Source: Gammaproteobacteria bacterium (lineage in GTDB: Bacteria; Pseudomonadota; Gammaproteobacteria; Enterobacterales; Alteromonadaceae). From it: 64,000 nucleotides of DNA. The notes below the pieces were generated by a model, which was given only the letters and a program-made list of their open reading frames with translations, had not been told where the DNA came from and made no database searches. Positions 9,357 through 17,035 of the stretch are shown piece by piece. Location: the NCBI GenBank assembly GCA_018222405.1, contig JAAFAI010000003.1, forward strand, positions 242,377 to 306,376. Reading direction: 5' to 3'. A program made the position numbers and the translations under genes. The first letter of the stretch is position 1. Every line of letters begins with the position of its first letter.

Positions 9357-10136
9357 ATGAATTTAAATATAAACAATAAACTAGCACTTGTGACAGGCGC
9401 ATCCGGTGGGTTAGGCCGGGCAATTGCACAATCATTGTGTGCTGAAGGCGCCAGCGTTATCTGGGTCGCCAGAAGTGAGCAATCGCTCAAATCTCTGACC
9501 GCGCAGGCAGCGCAGGAATTTGGCACCAAACAATATGCAGTTTGTGCCGATTTAAAAGATAAAGCCGGTGCCTTAAAACTTATCGATGCGCTGAAACGGC
9601 AAGGCTTACAACCGGACATCGTTGTCAATAATGTTGGCGGTAATCTTGATATGCCAGATCCGTTGAGCCCAACGGATAGCTGGCGTGATGTGATGGAATT
9701 TAATCTGTTTAATGCGATTGAAATCAATAACGCTCTGTTGCCGGCAATGCGTAACAAGAAGTGGGGGCGAATTTGTCACGTATCTTCTATTGCTTCACTC
9801 GAAAATCAGGGGACGCCCATGTATTGCGCGGCAAAAGCTGCCCTGAATGCTTATGTGCGTAGTGTTGGGCGCTATGTTTCTGCCGACAATGTCATTATGA
9901 CTGCGGTGCTTCCTGGCGCGGTATTTACCGAAGGCGGGTATTGGGATTCCACTTTGCAGGAGCGCCCGGAACACGTTGAAAAGTACTTAAATGAGCGGAT
10001 GGCTATTAAGCGCTTTGGAACGCCTGAAGAGATTAGCAATTTTGTCGCATTTTTGGTTTCAGAAAATGCTTCGTTTGCCGTCGGTTCAGCCGTGTTGCTG
10101 GATGGTGGTCAGGGCAGGGTATTCTTTGAGGGCTGA
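9357..10136 (+). CDS. Short-chain dehydrogenase/reductase
   Basis: A classical SDR of about 259 residues: coenzyme motif GASGGLGRAIA, the NNVGG strand, catalytic Ser in SSIAS and YCAAK (YxxxK), and the C-terminal LLDGGQG. It would reduce a keto group or oxidise a hydroxyl with NAD(P). Lying between the two ThDP-enzyme gene pairs, it plausibly reduces the ketone that carbon-carbon ligation creates; this is inference. ATG at 9357 was chosen over the in-frame ATG at 9330, which would overlap the previous gene by 22 bases. Confidence 0.87.
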   Translation: MNLNINNKLALVTGASGGLGRAIAQSLCAEGASVIWVARSEQSLKSLTAQAAQEFGTKQYAVCADLKDKAGALKLIDALKRQGLQPDIVVNNVGGNLDMPDPLSPTDSWRDVMEFNLFNAIEINNALLPAMRNKKWGRICHVSSIASLENQGTPMYCAAKAALNAYVRSVGRYVSADNVIMTAVLPGAVFTEGGYWDSTLQERPEHVEKYLNERMAIKRFGTPEEISNFVAFLVSENASFAVGSAVLLDGGQGRVFFEG

Positions 10137-10141
10137 ACAGT

Positions 10142-10912
10142 ATGCTAAATAAAAAATTAAGACGCAGAATTGTCGAAATCGTTACAAAAGCGAAAGAAGG
10201 GCATATCCCCAGTTCGTTTTCCATCGTCGATCTCATTGATCATATCTACGGAAATCTATTGCGCTTTGACCCGCAAAACCCCGACTGGCAGGAGCGGGAT
10301 CAGTTTATCCTGTCGAAAGGGCATGGCTGTGCGGGGTTATATGTCGTGCTCGAAAAGTATGGCTTATTAAGTGCTGACCAGCTGGCATCCTATTCAATGA
10401 CCGGCGGCATACTTGGCGGCCATCCTGATAAAACAACCGTGCCTTTTGTTGAAGCCTCAACGGGCTCCCTTGGTCATGGTTTTCCGTTTTCTGTGGGTAT
10501 TGCTTTAGCCAATAAAATCAAACAACTCCCCGGGCGTGTTATCACCCTGGTGGGCGATGGCGAGTGTCATGAAGGCACGATCTGGGAATCTGCCCACGTG
10601 GCGGCAAATCAAAAGTTGGATAACCTTACTGTGGTGGTTGACTGGAATCAGTCTGGCGCGCAACTGTGCCCGGTAGATGATTTACCGGCAAAATGGCGAG
10701 CGTTTGGCTGGCAAACTCACGTTTTCAACGGTCATGATGCCGCTGAAATAAAAGAGGCTTTTGCCCTGGTTGGGACGGCAGATGGCCCCTTGGCATTGGT
10801 GGCAAAAAATATCAAGGGTCATGGGGCTAAACTCACAGAAGGGCATGGCCGCTGGCATCATCGGATACCCGATGAACAAGAATATCAGGAACTGATGGAA
10901 GCATTGTCATGA
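10142..10912 (+). CDS. Transketolase-like protein, N-terminal half
   Basis: A 256-residue protein equal to the ThDP-binding N-terminal domain of transketolase. It shows the KGHG loop, the GSLGHGF motif, and the ThDP/Mg motif from GDGECHEG to VDWN. Split transketolases work as heterodimers with a separate C-terminal subunit, here the next gene, which overlaps by four bases (ATGA). The family moves two-carbon ketol units between phosphosugars. Within this cluster it may supply a sedoheptulose-type precursor or elongate/branch a sugar. Housekeeping transketolase is unlikely because that is normally a single 660-residue chain. Confidence 0.88.
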   Translation: MLNKKLRRRIVEIVTKAKEGHIPSSFSIVDLIDHIYGNLLRFDPQNPDWQERDQFILSKGHGCAGLYVVLEKYGLLSADQLASYSMTGGILGGHPDKTTVPFVEASTGSLGHGFPFSVGIALANKIKQLPGRVITLVGDGECHEGTIWESAHVAANQKLDNLTVVVDWNQSGAQLCPVDDLPAKWRAFGWQTHVFNGHDAAEIKEAFALVGTADGPLALVAKNIKGHGAKLTEGHGRWHHRIPDEQEYQELMEALS

Positions 10913-11838
10913 AAGGCTTACGAAAACAATTTGCAGACACCATGCTGCACATTGGCCAGCAAGACGAATCTTTAGTCGTCATGGTTGGGGATATCAGTCA
11001 TGGCATTTTACAGCCCTTTGCAAAGGCTTGCCCGGGACGATTTTTCAATATCGGTATTTTGGAACCAAGCATGGTGTCCATGGCTGCTGGTTTTGCAAAG
11101 CAGGGATTGGTTCCGGTGACGCACACCATTGCGCCGTTCCTGATTGAGCGTTCATTTGAACAGCTTAAGCTGGATTTTGGTTACCAGGCCCTTGCCGGCA
11201 ACTTTATTTCGGTAGGTGGGGCTTTCGACTACGCGCAACTTGGCTGTAGCCATCACTGTTACACTGACGTGTCATTGCTTGCTCATTTGCCTGGTTCTCA
11301 GGTATTTTGTCCGGGCTCTGCGGTGGAGCTGGATGTCCTGTTCAGTGCCGAATACCGCACCAATGCGATTAACTACTTTCGTTTGACCGAAAACCCTCAT
11401 GGTGTGGAATTTGCGCCAGAAAGTATTAGACCCGGCAAAATTATTTGCGCCCGGGAAGGTCATGACATCACCATCATTGCCTTAGGGCCGCAGCTAAAAA
11501 ATGCCTTAAGTGCCGCCACCTCTCTTAGTGCACGCGGCATCGAAGCAGAAGTCCTTTATGTCCATACCTTCAAACCGTTTGATTCGGGGACGGTGGTTGA
11601 CAGCCTGATGAAAACCCGGCGGATAGTGGTGGTTGAGGAATTATCTGCTCAGGACGGTCTTTATAATGCGGTGCTGAGATCGTGGGACGGGCGTGGACGC
11701 ATGTTAAGCCGGCAACTGGCCATCAACGAATTTATTCATGGCTATGGCAGCTACGAGGACTTATGTGAACGCAGCGGACTGTCGGCCGGGCACATTGCTC
11801 AAGCCGCAGCCGAGCTGGTGAGCCATGAAGTGGATTGA
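10909..11838 (+). CDS. Transketolase-like protein, C-terminal half
   Basis: A 309-residue protein equal to the pyrimidine-binding and C-terminal domains of transketolase. NIGILEPSMV carries the conserved glutamate, GAFDYAQLGCSHHCYTD is the substrate-side histidine region, and the C-terminal domain includes VVVEELSAQDG. It pairs with the preceding N-terminal half. The overlaps on both sides (4 bases before, 14 after) show it is translated as part of the operon. The donor and acceptor are not determinable from sequence. Confidence 0.87.
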   Translation: MKGLRKQFADTMLHIGQQDESLVVMVGDISHGILQPFAKACPGRFFNIGILEPSMVSMAAGFAKQGLVPVTHTIAPFLIERSFEQLKLDFGYQALAGNFISVGGAFDYAQLGCSHHCYTDVSLLAHLPGSQVFCPGSAVELDVLFSAEYRTNAINYFRLTENPHGVEFAPESIRPGKIICAREGHDITIIALGPQLKNALSAATSLSARGIEAEVLYVHTFKPFDSGTVVDSLMKTRRIVVVEELSAQDGLYNAVLRSWDGRGRMLSRQLAINEFIHGYGSYEDLCERSGLSAGHIAQAAAELVSHEVD

Positions 11839-12976
11839 GCAGTGCACCCTTTGCGAGTCATCTGAATTGGCTCTGCTGTGGGATTTGCCGCAATTGCCGT
11901 TATCTGAGACCTTTGGTAAATATGATCCAGACTTCTTGAGTTACGACCAGCAGCTAGTGATATGTGACCAGTGTGGGCATGTTCAGCTCAAATGTCAGCT
12001 GGCACCAGAAGTCATGTACAACCAGGATGATTACCATTATAAAACGGCAAACTCGGGCGCAACGCAACGTCGTTTTGCTTGTTTGCACCAGTTTATTCAA
12101 TCGCATCTGGCTAAACGGCCAGAGATTGTGGTGGATATTGGTGGTAATGACGCGTCACTGGTTAATGTCTTTGATTGCCCGGTAAAATACGTGGTTGATC
12201 CCAGTATCAGTGAGTCTGGTTTGAGCGACGGTGTGCAGTTTATTAAGGGCTTTGCTGAGTCTGTTGATTTTAGTGCGTTGCGTGCTGATGTGGTGGTGTT
12301 CTCCCATGTGCTTGAGCATATGGTCAGTCCCAAGTCCTTTATTAGCCAGCTTTTCTCTTCGTGCGATGACAACACTGTGTTCGCGTTAGAGGTGCCATGT
12401 TTCGACCGTCAGATAAAAGCGCTAAGATTTGATGCTTTTTTTCATCAGCACTTACATTATTTTCACTCGGAATCATTACGTTATGTAATTGAAAGCGGTG
12501 GTGGTGAAATCATCGCCATGGAGCCAAGCACCGTGCCTACCTGCGGTGGCGCACTCATGGTGGTGTTTAAAAAATCTGCGCAAGAAACGGCGGTTAAAAC
12601 CACTGATCCCGATATAAGCGCAACGCGAAAAACCATGTTTGGAAAACAACTGGCCGTATTTAAACAGCGTAATCAGGCTATTTCTGCGTGGTTAGGGTTG
12701 CAGGAAAAAGTATATGGCTATGGTGCCAGTTTGTTGTTACCCGTGATTTTTTACCATATTCCCAATGCGTCAGGCGTAATCAATGTGATTTTGGATGATG
12801 ACCCCGGCAAGGATGGATTGACCTATAAGAATATGCCGGACATCACAGTGTCATTGCCAGCGCATCAGTCGTTATCCTCAGAGGCCGCGATGCTGGTGAC
12901 CTCCTACGAAAATATCGACGTGTTGCAAAATGTGATAAAAGTCCGCTTCGGCGCCAACCTATTTGAAGGATTTTAA
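11825..12976 (+). CDS. Zinc-binding C-methyltransferase (NovU/TylCIII type)
   Basis: A 383-residue member of the sugar C-methyltransferase family. An N-terminal zinc-binding unit has CTLC and CDQC pairs, followed by a SAM-binding domain (VVDIGGNDAS, FSHVLEHM), the HQHLHYF segment conserved in these enzymes, and the C-terminal domain beginning with VYGYGAS. Such enzymes place a methyl on C-3 or another carbon of keto-deoxysugar nucleotides, giving branched sugars. This supports a C-branched sugar as the product of the cluster. It starts 14 bases before the transketolase gene ends. Confidence 0.88.
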   Translation: MKWIEQCTLCESSELALLWDLPQLPLSETFGKYDPDFLSYDQQLVICDQCGHVQLKCQLAPEVMYNQDDYHYKTANSGATQRRFACLHQFIQSHLAKRPEIVVDIGGNDASLVNVFDCPVKYVVDPSISESGLSDGVQFIKGFAESVDFSALRADVVVFSHVLEHMVSPKSFISQLFSSCDDNTVFALEVPCFDRQIKALRFDAFFHQHLHYFHSESLRYVIESGGGEIIAMEPSTVPTCGGALMVVFKKSAQETAVKTTDPDISATRKTMFGKQLAVFKQRNQAISAWLGLQEKVYGYGASLLLPVIFYHIPNASGVINVILDDDPGKDGLTYKNMPDITVSLPAHQSLSSEAAMLVTSYENIDVLQNVIKVRFGANLFEGF

Positions 12977-12978
12977 TT

Positions 12979-13830
12979 GTGTCTTTATTTAATGATTTAT
13001 TTGCCATGTTAGCAGAGTCGCCACAATTACATGGCCATCAAACCCCTTTTTATTCCTTCACCAATCATGTTTGTGCTGAGTATGTGGCTTGTAGCGCTTT
13101 CTCAGAAGAAGAGAGTACCCCGGTTGAGCTGGGACCTTTTGGTCAGTTAATCCTGCCCTATTACTCGATGGGGAATATTGATTCATTAAAATTGTTCGGG
13201 CTTGATGAGCTCATTTTGTTCGCGTTTTATCTTAAACACCAAAAGCGCTACAAGAAAGTGGCTGACATGGGGGCGAATATCGGCCTGCATAGTGTGCTGA
13301 TGGCAAAGCTTGGCTGGCAGGTAACCGCGTTTGAGCCGGACCCCATTCACGTGAAAAGAATTACTCAGCATATGCAGCTTAATGATGTCGACACTATCAC
13401 GATCCGTGAAAATGCCGTTGCCGGACAACATTCTTTATTAACGTTTACCCGCTTACTCGGTAACCGCACAGGCAGTCATATTAAAGGCAAGAAAAGCGAA
13501 GTATATGGCGGCACTGAAGAGTTTGACGTGACTTGTCTGGCATTTGCCGATCTGATCACGACTTTTGACTTTGTTAAGATGGATATAGAAGGTGCCGAAG
13601 CCGATGCCATTTGTTCTACCTCAGCTGCTCATTGGCAAAATACCGATGTGATGCTGGAAGTAGGGGACGAAACTAATGCTGAGCATATATTTAATCATGC
13701 CCGGGATATAGGTTTGTCGATGCATAGTCAGAAAACAGGTTGGCAAAAGGTAACCGCGCTGGCTGATATGCCGACGAGTCACCGAGAGGGTAGCTTGTTT
13801 ATTTCGAATCAACAAGCCGCAGTATGGTAA
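12979..13830 (+). CDS. FkbM-family methyltransferase
   Basis: A 283-residue protein with a GTG start preceded by GAAGGA at 12965-12970. It has the FkbM-type SAM fold: VADMGANIGLHS (motif I), TAFEPDP, a central ENAVAG strand and FVKMDIEGAE near the C-terminus. FkbM proteins O-methylate sugars or related hydroxyls. It lies two bases after the C-methyltransferase gene and overlaps the next gene by seven bases, so it probably acts on the same glycan. Confidence 0.88.
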   Translation: MSLFNDLFAMLAESPQLHGHQTPFYSFTNHVCAEYVACSAFSEEESTPVELGPFGQLILPYYSMGNIDSLKLFGLDELILFAFYLKHQKRYKKVADMGANIGLHSVLMAKLGWQVTAFEPDPIHVKRITQHMQLNDVDTITIRENAVAGQHSLLTFTRLLGNRTGSHIKGKKSEVYGGTEEFDVTCLAFADLITTFDFVKMDIEGAEADAICSTSAAHWQNTDVMLEVGDETNAEHIFNHARDIGLSMHSQKTGWQKVTALADMPTSHREGSLFISNQQAAVW

Positions 13831-14687
13831 GTTCCCAAAGCACAGAAATTACCAGTGAAATTGTGGGTATATGGGATGTTAAGCAGCAAGATACCCGGTT
13901 AGGTAGTGTCTTTTTATTTATTCACGAGTTAAATTGTGCGCTGGATTTACCGGGTAAGATAGTGCTGTTAAATACCACTGAAAAGCATCAGGCGCTGATA
14001 TCGCTGTCCAGGCGGTTTTCAAAACACCACATCGAATTGTCAGATAATCCTGATGCTGGCTTGCAGACAGCGCGGTTACTGCATAATCAAATAGCCGAAT
14101 CGTTGACTAGCCGAACCGGTAGTATGCGTTATCTCAATTCTTTGTTTACTCAGGGAAAGCGAATAAATCCGGTCGCCAGTCCCGATTATCCCGTGAAAAA
14201 TACGGCGGATGACACAGTGATTGCTGTGCATTTAAAACATCACCTAATCGATACGCAAAGCAATGCAAATCAGGCGTGCTGGTATGAGGCGATGTTGAGG
14301 CTGGTAGCGTTGTTCGAACATGTGCAATTTGTGCTGATTGGTGATGATGTGATTGAGCAGCCATTCACAGAAATGCCCAGGGTATCGCGTGTACAAGGCA
14401 GTGTGGCTGATTATTTTGCGGTAGTGTGTGCGTCGGACGCTTTTATAGGCATGTCCAGTGCGTTTTGTGCAGCTGCATTAGTGGGTGATAAACCCTACCG
14501 GGTTTGGAAACATATTGGTCATCATACTGATATTATGGCCAGTGAACTCAATCAGCATCAACAATTCCCCTTTGCATTGGATAATCAACGTATGCTTATA
14601 GCATGGGACGAAACCGATTTAATAGTCAGTGAGGTATCAGCAATGCTAAGTAGTATGCAATCATTGGGGGCGCAACAAGGTGCTTGA
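13824..14687 (+). CDS. Putative GT-B-like protein, function unknown
   Basis: A 287-residue protein I do not firmly recognise. The C-terminal half runs IAVHLKHH, then VQFVLIGDD, then VCASDAFIGMSSAFCAAALV. This is a Rossmann-like order similar to the C-terminal domain of GT-B glycosyltransferases (heptosyltransferase-like), where a late Gly/Ser loop binds the nucleotide sugar. No membrane segment or signal peptide is visible. It overlaps its neighbours on both sides (7 and 8 bases). A glycosyltransferase role is inferred from fold and context only. Confidence 0.5.
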   Translation: MVSSQSTEITSEIVGIWDVKQQDTRLGSVFLFIHELNCALDLPGKIVLLNTTEKHQALISLSRRFSKHHIELSDNPDAGLQTARLLHNQIAESLTSRTGSMRYLNSLFTQGKRINPVASPDYPVKNTADDTVIAVHLKHHLIDTQSNANQACWYEAMLRLVALFEHVQFVLIGDDVIEQPFTEMPRVSRVQGSVADYFAVVCASDAFIGMSSAFCAAALVGDKPYRVWKHIGHHTDIMASELNQHQQFPFALDNQRMLIAWDETDLIVSEVSAMLSSMQSLGAQQGA

Positions 14688-15474
14688 TCTTACGGTATAT
14701 AAAGATCGCTCTGTCATGATTACCGGTGGCAGTAATGGCATTGGTGCGCATATTGCGCAGCGTTTGTTAAGTGCAGGTGCGCAGGTCATTATCGTAGATT
14801 TGTCAGCGCCAGAAAATGAATTACCCGACAATGCCTGGTTTTATCATTGTGATCTAAGCAGCGAGCAGGCAATATCAGCCTTGTTTGAGTTGCCGGCGTG
14901 TCGAAGCGGCATAGATTACCTGATTAATACGGCTCGCGGACCAAGAGGGGTGGAGCCACTGGCGGAAAGCAGTGATTCCTTTGAGGCCGGTCTGGGCGTA
15001 TCGTTAAAAGCGCCGTTATTGTTGTCTCAACATTTTATCCACCAGGCGGGAGATTCGTTGACTGGACAACACCGGGCAATCATTAATATTTCCTCGGTTT
15101 GTGCGCAGTGGGTCGCAAAAGAAAGCGCCAGTTACCATATTGCCAAAGCGGGGATTGAATCTCTGACCCGGTATCTGGCTGTTTTTGCTGGCGCCAAAGG
15201 GATCCGTGTGAATGCCGTGGCACCAGGGTTTATTGTTGCTGATGTGTATCAACAACGGTTTATGGCCGACGACAACGAATCATATCGTCAAAAAGCGTTT
15301 CAGGCTCACCCTGTTAACCGGGTCGGGACGGAACAGGATGTCGCGGATGCAGTGCTCTTTCTGGCTTCGCCGGCAGCAAAATTTATTACCGGTCAAACCC
15401 TCACGGTCGATGGTGGATTAAACTTAAAAGATGGCTGGCATCAGGTGGAAAGTTTTGAGGTGAAACCAGTATGA
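14680..15474 (+). CDS. Short-chain dehydrogenase/reductase
   Basis: A 264-residue classical SDR starting at GTG 14680: TGGSNGIGA coenzyme motif, a catalytic ISSVCA serine region, YHIAK as YxxxK, and the C-terminal TVDGGLNL. The canonical NNAG loop after strand 4 is changed to NTARG. Its stop overlaps the next SDR start by four bases, and the two proteins probably form a consecutive oxidation-reduction pair acting on a sugar intermediate, as in ketone-mediated epimerisation. The substrate is unknown. Confidence 0.87.
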   Translation: MLDLTVYKDRSVMITGGSNGIGAHIAQRLLSAGAQVIIVDLSAPENELPDNAWFYHCDLSSEQAISALFELPACRSGIDYLINTARGPRGVEPLAESSDSFEAGLGVSLKAPLLLSQHFIHQAGDSLTGQHRAIINISSVCAQWVAKESASYHIAKAGIESLTRYLAVFAGAKGIRVNAVAPGFIVADVYQQRFMADDNESYRQKAFQAHPVNRVGTEQDVADAVLFLASPAAKFITGQTLTVDGGLNLKDGWHQVESFEVKPV

Positions 15475-16265
15475 CAGTTAACATGGCGGCAAAGCCATTA
15501 GCTATTGTTACCGGTGCGACAGCGGGGATCGGCAAGGCCTGTGTTAACAAACTGGCAGAGCAGGGCTTCGCCATTTTATTGGTGGCCAGAAATGCGCAAA
15601 AACTGGAAAGCTGTGTCGCCAAACTTGTTCAAAAAGGGTTCACGGATTGCTATTTTTTATCGCTGGATATGTATCAGCCTGATTCAGTGAACGAAATTAA
15701 AACGTGGGTAAAGCAGAGTAGATTTGATCTAACTGTTTTGGTTAATAACGCGGGTGGCGCTGAAAAAAGTGCCCCCCTGCAAGGCTTGTCGGATGATGAC
15801 TGGTATCGAACCTTTGAAATCAATGTTTTTAATGTCGTAAGAATGTGCCGGGAATTATTACCCTTAATGGGACCTTCTGGCAGAATCATTAATATATCCA
15901 GTGTTACAGCAAATGAACCCGGGCACTTCAATCCTCATTATTCTGCGGCAAAGGCTGCTCAAAACAATTTTACCAAGCATTTTGCACAAGTTGGTGCCGC
16001 GTACGGGGTAACCGTGAACTCTGTTTCGCCAGGTGTCATTGAAACAGAAGGGTGGCAGCAGCACATGCAGAAATCTGCTGGCGGAGCAAATGCTGACGCC
16101 GCATTACAGCAAGGGAGAGATAAAGCGAGTGGAAACATTCCGTTAAAGAGATTGGGGTTACCTGACGAAGTTGCTAGCGTGGTAGCTTTTCTAGCCAGTG
16201 AGGGCGCTGCTTACATGACAGGCTGTGATCTTACTGTTGACGGTGGCAAGCGACGTCAGTTGTAA
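15471..16265 (+). CDS. Short-chain dehydrogenase/reductase
   Basis: A 264-residue classical SDR with GATAGIGKA, NNAGGAE, ISSVTA and YSAAK motifs and the C-terminal LTVDGGKRR. It is the last plus-strand gene of the sugar cluster and converges on the nucleotidyltransferase gene at 16322-17035. Same length as the previous SDR but clearly diverged, so either an old duplication or a recruited second enzyme. Substrate unknown. Confidence 0.87.
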   Translation: MTVNMAAKPLAIVTGATAGIGKACVNKLAEQGFAILLVARNAQKLESCVAKLVQKGFTDCYFLSLDMYQPDSVNEIKTWVKQSRFDLTVLVNNAGGAEKSAPLQGLSDDDWYRTFEINVFNVVRMCRELLPLMGPSGRIINISSVTANEPGHFNPHYSAAKAAQNNFTKHFAQVGAAYGVTVNSVSPGVIETEGWQQHMQKSAGGANADAALQQGRDKASGNIPLKRLGLPDEVASVVAFLASEGAAYMTGCDLTVDGGKRRQL

Positions 16266-16321
16266 ATCAGTTCAGTTTCGGGGGTTATTTTCTACTTACC
16301 TGATTGTCGCTGATTAATCGG

Positions 16322-17035
16322 TCACAGGCTGTTTTCCAGCCACATCCTGCTTTCTGTTTGTGCGGCAGCATAACTTTGTGGGTTGCCAATATCCCGGTGA
16401 TAGGTGGTATTCGTCCAGGCACTGATTTTACCCAGTAAGTGGGGAATCACTTCAGTACTAATATCGGTAAAGCGGGTATCAGCCAGCCATTTTAGGGTTC
16501 CGGCAGACAAAATATACACGGCACCGTTAGCCAGATTACCCGGCGGATGAGCCACTTTTTCATGCATCGCGATAACGGTCTCGCCATTAAGCTCGACGAT
16601 ACCGCAGGAGGAGGGCGTATCGGTTGCAAACAGCATCATACTCATATCGCAATGAGAAGGGCGCCTGGTAAAGCTGTTAATAAACGCATCCAGATCAAAA
16701 AAGGATAGGTTGTCTGCATGGATCACCAATACGTCATCGTCTTCGAGTGCTGCACTGTGGTTTATCAATGTACCGGCGGTGCCCAGCAGTTCAGGTTCAT
16801 ACCAGCAGGTCAGGTTACTCAGATGTGACCAGTGCTGGCTGAGATAGTCGTCGACCTGCTCATGCAGATAATGGGTATTAATAAATATTTCAGTAATCTG
16901 CGGGCTGCTACTGAGCATTTGCAGCCAGATCCCCAACAGGGGCTGGCCATTAATTGGTACCAGGCACTTAGGTACCTTGTCGGTAAGGGGTTTCAGGCGG
17001 GTGCCGAATCCAGCGGCTAACAGTACAGCCTTCAC
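16322..17035 (-). CDS. Sugar-1-phosphate nucleotidyltransferase
   Basis: A 237-residue nucleotidyltransferase of the NTP_transferase family: N-terminal AAGFGTRLKPLTDKVPK binds the nucleotide, with VIHADN providing a metal-binding aspartate. It would couple a sugar 1-phosphate with an NTP; HddC (GDP-heptose), MurU-type and RmlA-type enzymes share this layout. Next to the heptose-type kinase/cytidylyltransferase gene, whose start region overlaps by four bases, a heptose-1-phosphate nucleotidyltransferase role is likely but unproved. It is the third gene of a minus-strand operon starting near 19598. Confidence 0.85.
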   Translation of the reverse strand: MKAVLLAAGFGTRLKPLTDKVPKCLVPINGQPLLGIWLQMLSSSPQITEIFINTHYLHEQVDDYLSQHWSHLSNLTCWYEPELLGTAGTLINHSAALEDDDVLVIHADNLSFFDLDAFINSFTRRPSHCDMSMMLFATDTPSSCGIVELNGETVIAMHEKVAHPPGNLANGAVYILSAGTLKWLADTRFTDISTEVIPHLLGKISAWTNTTYHRDIGNPQSYAAAQTESRMWLENSL

